Source of the DNA: Plantago ovata
Taxonomy: Eukaryota; Streptophyta; Magnoliopsida; Lamiales; Plantaginaceae
DNA length: 64,000 bases
Reading direction: 5' to 3'
Assembly (NCBI GenBank): GCA_028274465.1
Contig: CM051456.1
Span: 85,112,753-85,176,752, forward strand
Shown here piece after piece: positions 44,831 through 56,219 of the stretch. The notes under the pieces were generated by a model. The model had not been told where the DNA came from and searched no databases. It saw nothing but the letters and a program-made list of their open reading frames with translations. Position numbers and translations under genes: made by a program. Every line of letters begins with the position of its first letter. Position 1 is the stretch's first letter.

Positions 44831-46142
44831 TTGCTAAAAAAAAAAAAAATTCCCGCCTATACTAAAATTTTATTCCCAAATTCCCCAAGTTCCCCAGCCC
44901 TAGATCTAAAACAAAACACTTTAGATCTAAAACACAACACTCATCCATTCATCCCCTTTCTCTCATACTCAGATCCCTCATCTCATCTCACCGTCCACCA
45001 CCACTCTCACCGAATTCTCACCCATCACGAATCACGACCACAACCACTTCCACCACTTCACCGACTGTGTCGTACAACTCCAATACACCGCTGCCATCTT
45101 CCCACGCCGTCGTCGCCTACTCACCGCCAGCCGCTTTCCTCATCTTCAAACTCTCACACGTTCACACAATCAAGGTATGGTTCCGAATGCGACAACTAGG
45201 TATGATCGAAGTTGTGCCAGGAGGAGGATTGGGAGTCTATTGAGCAACGACTAGGTTGTGAACATGTTTATGGGTTGATTGGGGAGGCTCAAGCTCACCA
45301 TTCACATGGTTGGTATGTATGTTCAATTAATCCTTGTTTAATTCTGGTAGTTACTTTTTTTTTCAACTAAATTTCTGAGATTTTTATAGTCAAATTTATG
45401 TCTTTTGCAAAGCGTGATTTTGCTTTTAGGTAGAGAACAAGAATGCATTGAGCTAACATGTGTGTAAATGTGTTCTTTTGCAGGTAAATAACGCATCGGA
45501 AACAATTTCTTGCAATGATGCATACAATATAAAAGCCATGTTGCCTATGACCTCCAGATGTAGATTCTTCATTGTTATATCAATTTTGGGAGATACAACA
45601 CTGGCTTCCTGCCTTACTCTATTTAACAAGCTCATATGACTATATTAGAAATTTTGTATTCAGTGTTGCAATCATGAGTGTAAAAGGTTATTTCTGACAT
45701 GTTCTAGTAAAAGAGTGTTTGGTTCAAGTTATTTCTGTGATCAAATGGGGCAATCATTAATGATAAAAGTTGTTTCTAATAACAGAATTAATCTAAGGAT
45801 AAAAGTTGTTTCTATGAAATCATTTCTAATAACAGAATTGATCGAAGTACTTCATTTGCCAAGAAGAGCTAAAGGCGTCTGTTGTATGAATGATAATAAA
45901 TTAATAACTGAAGAATCAGGTCGTCTAACGTGTTTCATCACCCTAAACAAACAGAAAAAGTTGATATGGTACATGTTCCTGGTACATATGCAATAGGTTG
46001 TCTGAATATTCTGATAGAATTATTTGATGGGCAGCTCAGGCTGATCGAATAATTGGAAGAGCACAACTCAGATTCTCAACTGTGCCAGATGCTCGAGGGT
46101 TACTTGGCGCCTTGACTGCCGAGGCAGCCTTAAGATCCCAAC
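44831..46142. other. Possible captured leader/exon DNA; no recognised protein
   Basis: 44880-45176 is C-rich like a plant first exon and ends at a possible donor (AATCAAG/GTATGG). 45177-46142 is AT-rich and contains the 3' flank of the CLPP6 copy. I cannot identify a second gene. Confidence 0.35.
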
Positions 46143-49058
46143 TCAGTACTCTGTTTCAGGATTCCATCAATGAGACTGAAATCCAAAGCCTGCAAAGAAG
46201 AAATGTTACATTTTGATATTTGGGAGGCAAGATCTTCGTATTAATCCATGAAAGTTCCCTCAGTCATCAGACACGAGAGTAATCACTGCATAGGCAATGG
46301 AATCTGAGAGGCTAAAAAACAAAACAACTCCATATATTTGCGATTTGTGGTCAATTGATCAGAATTTACAGGGCAAAGAAAATATTCTACATATTTCAGC
46401 ATTTCAATAGAAACAAGAGCATTTTATTCACTTCTACAACGTGATACAGCTATATATAGCCAGCAGTAATAACTAGAGTTAATATTATATTTCTCTGGAT
46501 ATATTGAGTTATTAGTTCCATTCCCAGCAGTCTACAGAACTAAACACATGACCATTTATTTTCTCCAATTCATCATGTTTTAACACCCCCTCTTTCCATC
46601 GCTGATATCTTGCTTTTTGGTTACTAGACATGGATTTCACTTTTTCAGTATGATTCTAATTCAGTATGATTCAAATTCTAAAGAGTAGGAAATAGAGGAG
46701 AACCTGCATGATCCAAAAAAAAAAAAAGGAAAGAAAAACATTAAGAGTAAGAAACCAAGATCATCACCTCAGCAGGAGACATGTAACGATGTCTATCAGT
46801 GAACCTCTGCACTATTTCAAGAGGTTGACCGGTAAATGCAGCATATATTTTGTCTATTTTCTGCATTAACCAACCATCAGAATGATGTTAGAGAACAGAC
46901 AATCAATTTCCTAAAATATGAACAGTATATGCCAGCCACAAGAAAAATACAAACATCAATTTATGATTACTATGTACTGCTAGATGACTAATTTCATCAA
47001 ATTACATAAAAGTGGTCACATAAGTCTGGAATCCACCAGCATGCCCAGTTCAGTAATGTTTAGAAGGTGAAATTTATAAAACTGATGACACAAGGACACC
47101 TTATCGGCAGAAAATACTCACGGTGATAAAAGATATAGTGTACTTAACATAGTCTGAATTTATTTATTTCTTTTTTTTAAAATATCCAGATAAAATTGAC
47201 AGATCCATGTAGCAATTGTTCAGAAGCTAGTTTTACTGTTGATCATAAGCTGCTAACAATAGATGAACTCACTTGACGAAGTCGAGCTGCTTCGTCTACT
47301 TCGCGTCTCACATTTAACACGTGACCCTAGCAGGAGAAAAAGAAATATTAGGCCCATAACTTACAAACGCAACCACAAAAATGTAAATTTCAGCCATACA
47401 TAATTCTTCGGTTGTCTAACACAGAAAAGGGGAAACTATCAGCACAATGTGAAAGGTCATTATAGCAACTTCCGAGTATTCAGTCTTGTCACAAGGTTTG
47501 ATAAAACATAACCATGATTCAGATTATTCTCGCTATTCACTCTTATTTTCATCAGTCAATAGTTGTTTATTTGTCACAATGTATCTAGAAGACCACTACA
47601 ACATAAATAAACCAGTAGTGTCTGAATTCATTGAAAGGCATGTACATGAACAAGTAGCAGTTGTCCACCGAGTTCTAATAGCAAATTGAAATCTTCTATT
47701 TTCATGACTTAAAATTATGAAACAGGCCTTCACCACCAGGTCTACCAACACTATTATATGCAATCAAAGACATAACACAGAGAAGATTGGTCAAGTTAAT
47801 ACTAAGACTGCAGTTTTAATTTATTATGCATGAGAGCGGTATGTGTGTCACAAATTCTTGAGATGAGAAATAAAATGTCCCAGCCATTGGCTGTACCTAG
47901 TATCTTATCTACTCCACAAAAACTTAAAAGCTTAAAGAGATATATCTTACTCCACAACTAGTTTGAGGTTGTTGAATCATTATCCGAGAATTTGGCATGG
48001 AATAACGCATTCCTTTTTCTCCACCAGCAAGAAGGAGCGTGGCATTGCTTGCAACAGTTCCAAAACATATTGTACCAACTTTTGGCTTTATCTGAGGATT
48101 GCAAAGTCCACAATGCATGCATCAATATAATGGGTGAGAGCAAGAATCGCAGTACGCCAAAGAAACAAAATTATAAACAAATCATAGCCTTACCCAGGAC
48201 ATGCAGTCACATATTGCTATGATGGAGTATACGCTCCCACCCGGGCAGTTCAGATACAGCTACAAAGAGAAAGCAAATGAACAGCAAAATTGAATCAAAA
48301 GAGGAAATAACACTCATTATTTGCACACAGCACAATAAAGCTAGAGCAAATTTTGACATACCAAAATATCTGATTCTTCATCAACTGTTGCCAATGTCAC
48401 TAGCTGTGAGATAACTCTCTCTGCGACCGGTGCACTAATTGGCTGTCCAACGAAGATTATACGGCTTCTGAACATTAGTGTAGAAAGATCCACGGCTCCT
48501 TCTGGTGTCACCACCGCTGGCATAATGGGGGATTCCCCCCTTTGGCTTCTATTACACCATTGCCGGATGCTGAAGAATTTTCGATAACACTAAAAAAAAC
48601 TGCAGTTAGTTAATAGCAAGGTACTGACACAGCAAGTAGTTACATATCAACTCTTCACAATGTTCATAGCCCTTCAGAATCTTAATGTTATAGCCAATAT
48701 GATACCACGATAAGTGAGTGTTCCCAAATGTTGATAGCTTTTCTGAAGCATAATCACTAAAAATTCTATTAGCAAAAATTGATTATAGCTTCTGACAAGT
48801 TAGAATAAGTTTTCCAACTTATAACGTTTACGTGGTTTGGTAAGCCCATTTCAAAACACTTCTACCTGACTCTAGTCCAAGTAATCACTTGACAGTAATT
48901 TGAAGTTTTGGCAAACAGTGACTAAGCATCTAAATGTTGCAAAATTGAATGGTTAACACTAAAACAATATATATCAAGGCGGACAAACCTCGGATTAGAG
49001 TGAACATCACTTTGGTCAAGCTTTAACCGCAATGGATTATTTGTTCTACTAGAAAAAC
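46143..49058 (-). pseudogene. CLPP6: Captured copy of CLPP6 (chloroplast Clp protease proteolytic subunit)
   Basis: Seven exons with intact GT-AG introns on the minus strand: 48989-49058 (FSSRTNNPLRLKLDQSD, transit-peptide region), about 48590-48362 (GVIEAKGGNPP; IIFVGQPISAPVAERVISQL), 48259-48194 (LYLNCPGGSVYSIIAI), 48091-47951 ([20 protein letters not shown]; catalytic-His region [10 protein letters not shown]), 47326-47273 (GHVLNVRREVDEAARL), 46860-46768 (YAAFTGQPLEIVQRFTDRHR) and 46189-46143 (ALDFSLIDGIL). CLPP6 is a core-ring subunit of the plastid ATP-dependent Clp protease. This copy is broken: one base is lost before MPAVVTP in exon 2 and one near the C-terminus. Motifs normally VASQ and MIHQP read VASN and MIQQP, so the catalytic Ser and His positions look altered. 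It lies inside the Mutator-like ends, and intron retention shows DNA-level capture. Confidence 0.85.
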
Positions 49059-49734
49059 CTACAAAACATCACGAAATCAAAACCTAGCAGGCTCACACCA
49101 TTGCAACGCCTTGGCGTCGGACAATTAAGTTAATTCATCAAAATTGGAAGTGTATACATACCAATTAGAGAAGGATTCTTCTTACCGCACAAGTGAATCA
49201 CTGCGTCAGGGGCAACCGGTGGTCAGTGAGGAGACGCGGTGGTGGTGGTGGTGTGGCGGTGAGGAGACAGAGCCCCTTCTTGGTTCACTTCTTGCAGGCG
49301 CAGACGATGAGAGAAAATGAAAGAAAACGCAGTAGCATAAGCCGATGAAGATGAAAGATGAAACGCAGTGGACGGCCGATGAAGATGAAGATGAAACGCA
49401 GTGGACGCCGATGAAGATGAAATGCAGTCTAGGGTTCTTTTGGTATTGATTAATCTGATGTTTAATTCAATTGAGTGATGATTAATTAAAAAAAAGATTT
49501 GCCTTGTATAATGTATAAAAATGTTAATTAATTAATATGAATTTTAAGAAATGTAATAATATATAATTTTAATTTACAATTAAAATATTTTTTCAGAATA
49601 AATAAATATATATAAAAAGGGGCATTATAGTCGAGTTGTATTTTAGGTGAAATTTTTTATTATTAAATAAATAATTTTAAATAGATTGTACCGAAAAATA
49701 GCTTTGAACAAAAATAAAGGTCCAGATTAAATTA
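49059..49734. other. 5' flank of the CLPP6 copy and right subterminal DNA
   Basis: 49150-49440 contains GC-rich, GGTGGTGGTGG-type sequence and a duplicated 40-bp phrase (GATGAAGATGAA, GCAGTGGACG). It may be the original CLPP6 first exon/leader, but no clear start codon exon is seen. The rest is AT-rich. Confidence 0.45.
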
Positions 49735-49809
49735 ACCGCCACGTGGCAGATATCTAACGAAGACCTGTTCTCAGGTCGGTACGAACGCGACCTGAGAATA
49801 GAAAGCCCC
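49735..49809 (-). repeat. Right terminal inverted repeat of the Mutator-like element
   Basis: Reverse-complement partner of 26614-26690, including GCCACGTGGC at its inner end. Confidence 0.8.
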
Positions 49810-49818
49810 ATGTTAGTA

Positions 49819-50169
49819 ACTAGCATAACATCTACCCATTCTTTTATTCAACCTTTATCCTTTCTTCAACTAGCTAGGATAAGTATAGTAGTATAGTACC
49901 ACCTGTCAAATCTAACACCTAAACTTTACTACTACTAATAACCCCACCCCACCCCAACCCTTCGTCTTCTTTTATCTTCTTCCATTCTCATCTTTTTCTC
50001 TTTCTTCTCTCACTTGAAGGAGTCCGATAGCTCAAAGAAGATCCAGAGATCGCTAGAAAGAAGATAAGAGAGAGAAGATAGAAGAGAGAGAGAAGAAAGA
50101 GAAAAAGAAATAAAGAAGGAAGACTAATTGCTAAAAGGTGCCTGCATTTATAATATATTACATAATGAC
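49819..50169. other. Flank right of the Mutator-like element; no gene
   Basis: Pyrimidine-rich then purine-rich (AAGAAGATAAGAGAGAGAAG) sequence, leader-like. Nothing recognised. Confidence 0.4.
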
Positions 50170-50665
50170 GACCGATTTTTTGAGTATTTTTCGTAGTGAT
50201 TTTGTAGCTTATGTTTGGGGTAGTTTTACAATTTATATAAGTTGGTCTATATTAGAGACCGTCTACTAGGAGATGAACTTTCACTTTAATTTTAATTTTA
50301 GAGAAATTTACACAAATAATACTAAACCATTAGTAAAATTTTAGCGGTGTTTGCAATAGTTACAAATTAAAATAAGTGGCTTAATTTAAGGAAAATTTGG
50401 TAAAGTTGGCTTAATTTAAGGAAAATTTGGTAAGGTTGGCTTATTAGATAATTTGATGGGTGTTTGCAAAAAACTAAAAGTTAGATAAGTTGTAGGAGCA
50501 GTGTTTGCAAACATAACTTTTCGGACAAAAATAACTAAAATTCAATTTAATTTAGAGTCTCCTAATAGACGGTCTCTAGTATAGACCAATTTATATATAT
50601 ATTACAAAACAACCCCAAACAAGAAGCTACAAAAACACTACAAAACTATTAAAAATTCAGGGGTC
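50170..50665. mobile_element. Foldback MITE of about 0.5 kb
   Basis: Long inverted arms: the inner pair is TTGGTCTATATTAGAGACC (about 50238) against TCTAGTATAGACCAA (about 50577). The outer pair contains TTTGTAGCTTATGTTTGGGG against CCCCAAACAAGAAGCTAC. The arms total about 130 bp and the centre is AT-rich. No protein is encoded and no clean target duplication is seen. Confidence 0.7.
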
Positions 50666-51107
50666 AAATTGTAATAAATACAAATAATGGTCCATTTTGC
50701 AAAAAACTGCTTCCTTCTTCCTTCTTTCGTTTTCTTTTTGATCGACAGAAAAAGATCGATCCTTCTTTTTCTCTCAGATCTCGATCCTTCTTTTTCTCTC
50801 ACTTCTTTCATCATCATTATCATCATCAATCAATCAAGGTGCTCATCATCATCATCATATCAATAAAAAAAAAAGCTAATCATCATCATGGATTGATCTC
50901 CTCAACATCATCTAGAGATTTTTCATTGTTGTTTCTCAATATATAGGTAATTATCCTATATGCTCATTCTCTACATCTAATTTCATGTTCAATAGCTTCT
51001 AAATTGAACAATATGATGAGAATATGGTGAATATGTGTTTGAATCTTTGGTGATATATGTTTGTTGGTGATAGATTTATGTTAAATCAACATTGTTGTAG
51101 TTGTTTG
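50666..51107. other. Leader/intron-like DNA, no gene recognised
   Basis: TC-rich segment with CATCAT simple repeats (50800-50900), then AT-rich sequence. Confidence 0.4.
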
Positions 51108-51560
51108 CATCTAGATTTATGTAAGTACATGTTTGGGTCGATGTTTGCTGGTGATAGATGTTAGATTTGACATCTAAAAGTTGATTTATGTAGATTTCAT
51201 GATGAATTTACGTTCAGAAATACTTCCCATGATCACAACCATCTTTCCAATGTTCTCAACAATATATCCCATGATGTCACATGTTCGCGGTGCTCTGTTT
51301 GTTTTATAGTTGTTTGCATCTAGGTTTATTTAGATTTGTGTTTGAATTAACGTTGTTAAAGTTGTTTGCATCTAGATTTATGTAGATCAGTGTTTGGGTC
51401 GAAGTTTGTTGGGGATAGATGTTATATTTTGCATCTATATGTAGATTTATGTAGATTTCACGAAAAATTTACGTTCAGCGATATTCCCCCATGATCTCAA
51501 TAATATTAGCCATGTTCTCAGCAATATATCCCATGATCTCACATGTTCGCGGTGCTCTGT
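51108..51560 (+). repeat. Tandem duplication of about 255 bp
   Basis: Copies at about 51108-51300 and 51366-51560 share CATCTAGATTTATGTA, TGTTTGGGTCGA and CACATGTTCGCGGTGCTCTG. Confidence 0.7.
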
Positions 51561-52077
51561 TTTTGTTTCTTTTATTGAACATGAAAATATTGGCATATAG
51601 TAGTTTCTATGATCTCACCAATGTTTCATATGATTTCAACAATATGTTTTATGATCTCACTTGTATGTTATGTGTAATTTACTGGAAATCATGAAATATG
51701 CAATTATCTCACCAATAGTTCCCATGTTCTCAATGTTATACCCCATGATCTCGCAAACAAATCCATGTTCACTGATCATCACATTTTATATGTAGGTACA
51801 AGTACCGTTGATGAAGATTTTTACATTCGTGGGATGCTTGGAAAGGATTGACAGGAACTTTTGATGAGTAATACGAATGCATCAACTTCTATCCTAGATC
51901 GAAGACCAAATTTTAGAGAAAAAACGAAGAAAACCACCTTGTTTGTGGCAACTCTAGACAAATACTTCTTCTAATTAGTTTGTAATGTTTTGAACAATTT
52001 TCAAAATTATAGTTGTTTCATAAGCTTAGTTTGACAATTTTGAAAAATGTAATATACTATATTTTTTATGTATATAA

Positions 52078-52360
52078 GTCCCATGATCTCAACAATATCG
52101 CTCAAGATCTCTGGCATATGCCCTATGATCTCAACAATATTGCACAGGATCATGGGCATATGTCCCATGATATCAGAAATATGTCTTATGATCTCAATAA
52201 TATTATCCAGGATCTCTGGCATATGACCCATGATCTCAGGAATATGTCCCATGATCATAATAATATTACCCAGTATCTCTGGCATATGTCCCATGATCTC
52301 AATAATATGTTCGATGATCTCTGGCATATGTCCCATGATCTGAGTAATAAGTCCCATGAT
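52078..52360. repeat. 24-bp-period degenerate array (right copy)
   Basis: About twelve units of the type CCCATGATCTCARYAATAT or CAGGATCTCTGGCATATG. Both strands stay open (150 and 116 codons) because the period is a multiple of three. Confidence 0.8.
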
Positions 52361-52423
52361 AGGAGTAATTACAACTTACAAAATCAACGTGTGACAAATT
52401 CAATAGTACAAATTAAACTTATA

Positions 52424-52677
52424 CTTCCTCCATTCCTTATCAAGCTTCCCATTTGGATTTGTTGACTTTTTTTTTACTCCGTTTGATTCCGAATTAATCA
52501 TAAATCCATTGAAAAAAAAATATTTGAAGTTATATTATGAAAATATAAGATTTCCACTTTTATAATATAAGTTCAAAATATTTTTTTCCGGTGTGATTTA
52601 GGATTAATTTGGAGTCAAACAAAGTCTCGAAAAAGTCAACAAAATGAAATGGGAAACTTGATAAGGAATGGAGGAAG
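52424..52677. mobile_element. Stowaway-type MITE (254 bp)
   Basis: Terminal inverted repeat CTTCCTCCATTCCTTATCAA, flanked by TA on both sides (52422-52423 and 52678-52679). It is absent from the left arm of the inverted repeat, so it inserted after the arms separated. Confidence 0.85.
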
Positions 52678-52756
52678 TACTAATTACTACTACTAATCAT
52701 ACTAACTAGTACTATTAACTTGTACATACTACTACTACTAACAAATTTATCGAGAA

Positions 52757-52893
52757 ACAACTTATTCTTGCACGATTTTTGGTTTCCGATCCAACAATGA
52801 TGCTTGAATTGCAACCTCAGTATCCAGATACGACACTTTTCTCATCTCCATGTTGAGAACATAGCAATTGTAGTGCTCACCACATATCAATGG
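52757..52893 (-). pseudogene. Inverted copy of the Ulp1-like fragment
   Basis: Encodes EHYNCYVLNMEMRKVSYLDT and then an in-frame stop after KIVQE. Paired with 25660-25809. Confidence 0.35.
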
Positions 52894-53130
52894 GAAAAAG
52901 AACTACAAAAAAACAGTTAAAACTACAGTGATAAAACAGTGTACGGTCTAGAAAAAACGGTACCTATAATCTTAAACTAAACATCCCATGATCTAAATCA
53001 AATATCCCATGATCTCAACCAGAAAATCCATGATCTTACAAAACAGATAGAACTAAAAAAAAGAAGTTAAAAACTACGTCCAGTGAGAAAACCGTATACG
53101 ATCTAAAAAACACAGTACATATAATCTCAA

Positions 53131-53311
53131 ACTACACAATCCCATGATCTAAAAAAATACATGATCCATCTTCAACACAATTTATCGAGAACAATACGCA
53201 AGCACAAATAATTATTAAACCCATGAAAACTAATTAATGGTACTACTACTACTATTAATTACTACTACTACTATTAATTACTACTACTACTAGTACGGTT
53301 GCTACTACTAA
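53131..53311. repeat. (ACT)n-type simple repeats before the Harbinger end
   Basis: TACTACTACTATTAAT units at about 53242-53310. Confidence 0.75.
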
Positions 53312-53685
53312 GACCACCCGCATCAGTGGTTTAAGGGCTTAAACTGGCCTTAGCCGCGTTTAAGCAGTTTTCGCCCGCATCAGTCACTGCTTAAACGTGG
53401 TTAGGCCAGTTTAAGGGCTGCCACGTCATTTTTTTTTCAATTTTTTATTTTTTTATTTTTTTTAGTTAAGGTAAAGTAGAAGAAAGATTTGTTGTAAAGA
53501 ATTTCATACGAAATCAAGTTAATAGATGGAAATCACAAATATATTACATTAAGTTGTACCGAATTTGAAACACACAATATTACAACAAGTTCTGCTCAAT
53601 TGAAAACAAACGATTGAAACAAACAACTGAAACTGAAAACAAACAATTGAAACAATTGAAAATGCAAACAACATTCTAATGGAAA

Positions 53686-54630
53686 CTAAGGCCTCATCCT
53701 CCAAATGTGTTCAATCAAGTCATGTTTGAGTGCGTCATGCTGGATGTAACTCTCCATCATCCTTTGATTCTTCCTGTAATCAACAAAATCATTCAGAACA
53801 GATGGACGTGTTGTGATTGTCACGTCCCTAAGGATGTCTGCATTGTACTGCAAGTTGCCTTCGGCGCATTCCTTAAGCCAATCTTCGATTGCTTGGTCGT
53901 AGTTTAAGTAATTGTCACGCTCATCCTCGACTATCATGTTGTGAAGTATGATGCAACAATCCATTATCTGTTGGAGTTGTAGCCTGCTATGTGGAAGGGT
54001 CGGATGCTTGATAATATGAAACCGAGCTTGTATAACTCCAAAAGCACGTTCCACATCTTTCCGGCAAGATTCTTGGCGCGTGCTGAACTTCTGTAGTTTG
54101 TGAGTCGTAGGATTGGGAACGGCAGGTACGAATGTTGCCCAATTTGGGTAGATGCCATCGACTAGGTAGTAAGGCATGTTATACTCACGACCATTGATAT
54201 GAAAGCGCACGTCAGGTGACACACCGTTGAGGAGATCGTCAAACAAATGTGATCGTTCGAGCACCGTCTTATCATTGAATTTTCCAGAAAGTCCAAAGAA
54301 TGAATGTCAGATCCAAGTATCTTGGGATGCAACAGCTTCGAGAATGAGAGTGGGCTTTCCGCTCCTGCCTTGAAATTGACCGGCCCACACCTTTGGACAA
54401 TTCTTCCACTCCCAGTGCATACAATCGACACTTCCAATCATCCCGGGGAAGCCTCTACTCGCGTTGATTGCAAGAAGCCTTCTCAAATCATTTTCAGTAG
54501 GCTTCCGCATGTACTCCGGGCCAAAGCGTTGTACGACTGCGATACAAAATCGATTAAGACATTTAATAGTCGTGCTTTCACCCATTCTGCAATACTCATC
54601 AACCCCGTCTGCGCAAAGCCCATAGGCTAT
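53686..54630 (-). pseudogene. PIF/Harbinger transposase, C-terminal part
   Basis: This is the catalytic part of a DDE transposase (plant ALP1-like family). It has the first Asp in SVDCMHWEWKNCP, the second in YYLVDGIYPNWATF, the Glu in DVERAFGVIQARF, and IIHNMIVEDER near the C-terminus. An in-frame TGA at 54307-54309 follows SQDTWI where the family has Trp, so it is broken independently of element C. The right edge is the element C insertion at 54630. With the N-terminal part (62858-63330) and one GCTAT removed, the span is 1413 nt, exactly 471 codons, a normal length for this family. Confidence 0.9.
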
Positions 54631-55891
54631 TGATGAATGTGTATTTTACACTTTCATTCGAGTCTTTTTCACCTAATTTAGCTATCCTCTATGTTAATTT
54701 AGCTATATTTTAGTACATTTTATTAGAATAGTGTCACGTTTCCCTTTAGATTTTAGTTTACAGGTTTTGGTTGAAATTCGGAGATTTACGGGCAATTATA
54801 TTGAAGTCTACAAGGAATTGGTGTTCCAGAAGCCTATTTGGAGTATCTGAAGGTTTCCGGATAGGATTTGGAGTCTAGGGACCGAATCTGGAGGTTAGAA
54901 GGCTACTAGAAGTCATAAACCGAGTCCAAAAAGGTGAAGGAATCCAAATCCGCGTCGAAAAATGCGGAAATTCCGCGAAATATTGGGGGGTGAACCGCCG
55001 CATCACCGGGCGAACCGCCCCAGAAGAAATTCGGGGCCTATATATAGAGCTCAAGTTTTTCTCCGAAAATCATATCTTTCCAAGTCTACTTTCTCACCTC
55101 TCTCTATAGTTTTAGGTAGGAACTTCCCGGGGCCTGTCCTGGGAGTTCCATAGCTTAGGGGATACTTTTTCATAGCAGATTGGAGCGCGTAGGATCGCAA
55201 TCATTCGGAGATTGACAACCTTCGGTAACTTTGTATCTTACAGTTTTTATCTACTTATTTTATATTCTTTCAATATGTTTTCTTCTATGATTGCTATTGC
55301 TGGCATGCCTATTATGAGTAGCTAAATTTATCGTTGGTGGTAGTATGTGAATTCTTAGCGAGGGAAGATAATCATGCTAATGGCTATATCGCGCATTATA
55401 CTCCGTGTCATTGCTTTATTTCGTTGATCAGTTGAAACCAAAATTTTCGTATGTTGTATTGATCATTATGCACACTTGGACACTTGTCGACCAATCAGAC
55501 CAATTATCTTCGTAGTGTTGAATAATTACGGAACACATTAGGACGTTAGTTGTTGACAAGTCAGACCATATTATCTTCGTAGTGCTTAATACTTGCAACA
55601 GGACACAAGATTGATTCAAAGATCTCTATGCAAGACCGAGGAATTTATGCATGATTATCGACCCATTATGTTAAGAAGGACCATACTATCACCAATCTCC
55701 ATTATCTGCTTGAAAACCCCTATTGCTTTCTATCTGCTGTTTTATATTCTTAATTAGATTTGATAAAGCTAGTATAGTCCTGAGAGAACGACACTCGAGT
55801 CATTCTACTACTACACTACGGTTTTCGTTGTAGTTGTGGATTGCCTTTGGCTAATTACAAATTTATTTGACTGAATCTGACACGTTCGTCA
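54631..55891 (+). repeat. 5' LTR of element C
   Basis: Starts TGATGAATG and ends ACACGTTCGTCA. A palindrome cluster (54985-55021) sits just before the TATA box. Confidence 0.95.
55039..55046 (+). promoter_or_regulatory. TATA box in 5' LTR of element C
   Basis: TATATATA, 18 bp after GGGCGAACCGCCCC. The same arrangement occurs at 62005-62012. Confidence 0.6.
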
Positions 55892-55894
55892 AAT

Positions 55895-55912
55895 TGGCGC
55901 CGTTGCCGGGGA
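55895..55912 (+). other. Primer binding site of element C (tRNA-Asp)
   Basis: TGGCGCCGTTGCCGGGGA, an 18-base match to the plant tRNA-Asp 3' end, three bases after the LTR. Confidence 0.9.
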
Positions 55913-56219
55913 CTATACTCCTTTTTTCTGTTTAATTTGCTTATATTTACAGCTTTAGATTCCTAATTCTTTTAGTTTTAGTTTTCCTTTTTAATCTCTC
56001 TCTGCTTTCCTAGTTTGTTTCTAATCACCTTTTCTAGTCTGTCACAGATAGTGTATGCCGCATACACGTTCTGCAGGAACACCGCTTGCTAATTCAATTG
56101 CTGAGATCGATAGAGTCTACCACTAGAGAAGGCGACTACTTGAAAGGCGCGCACTAGAGGAAATAGAGGAAACCGATTTCTCTGAATCTCTAATTAGTCT
56201 ATTCAAGGAAATCGACGGA

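Larger units (their letters stand above)
26614..49809. mobile_element. Mutator-like element with captured genes (23.2 kb)
   Basis: The ends are inverted copies of GGGGCTTTCTATTCTCAGGT, with weaker similarity for about 75 bp. They are flanked by a perfect 9-bp target duplication, ATGTTAGTA (26605-26613 and 49810-49818), diagnostic of the Mutator superfamily. No transposase is seen. The interior holds gene fragments with introns (CLPP6 and others), the chromovirus D, a tRNA relic, a LINE fragment and simple repeats. Without D it would be about 12.6 kb. Gene fragments inside Mutator ends define a Pack-MULE. Confidence 0.85.
51561..53130 (-). repeat. 'catgatctc' repeat domain, right (inverted) arm
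   Basis: The reverse complement of about 52078-53130 follows the left arm (25440-26150) block by block, including the Ulp1-like fragment and the 24-bp array. The outer part 51561-52077 contains scattered CCATGATCTCA words and a short open peptide ending TTLFVATLDKYFF. Confidence 0.75.

Noticed and set aside
46030..46216. Plus-strand open stretch that looked like an exon
   Set aside because: It lies antisense to, and partly overlaps, the last CLPP6 exon (46143-46189), which has splice acceptor and expected peptide; the plus reading matches nothing known.
26614..49809. Helitron capture of the gene fragments
   Set aside because: Inverted termini and a 9-bp target duplication do not fit a Helitron.
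52007..52465. Repeat-containing ORFs of 116 and 150 codons on both strands
   Set aside because: They arise from a 24-bp tandem array whose period is a multiple of three; open on both strands, no start context or domain.
55428..55619. 63-codon ORFs repeated at 55428 and 62394, and at 54962 and 61928
   Set aside because: They are LTR sequence present twice because the LTR is duplicated, not genes.
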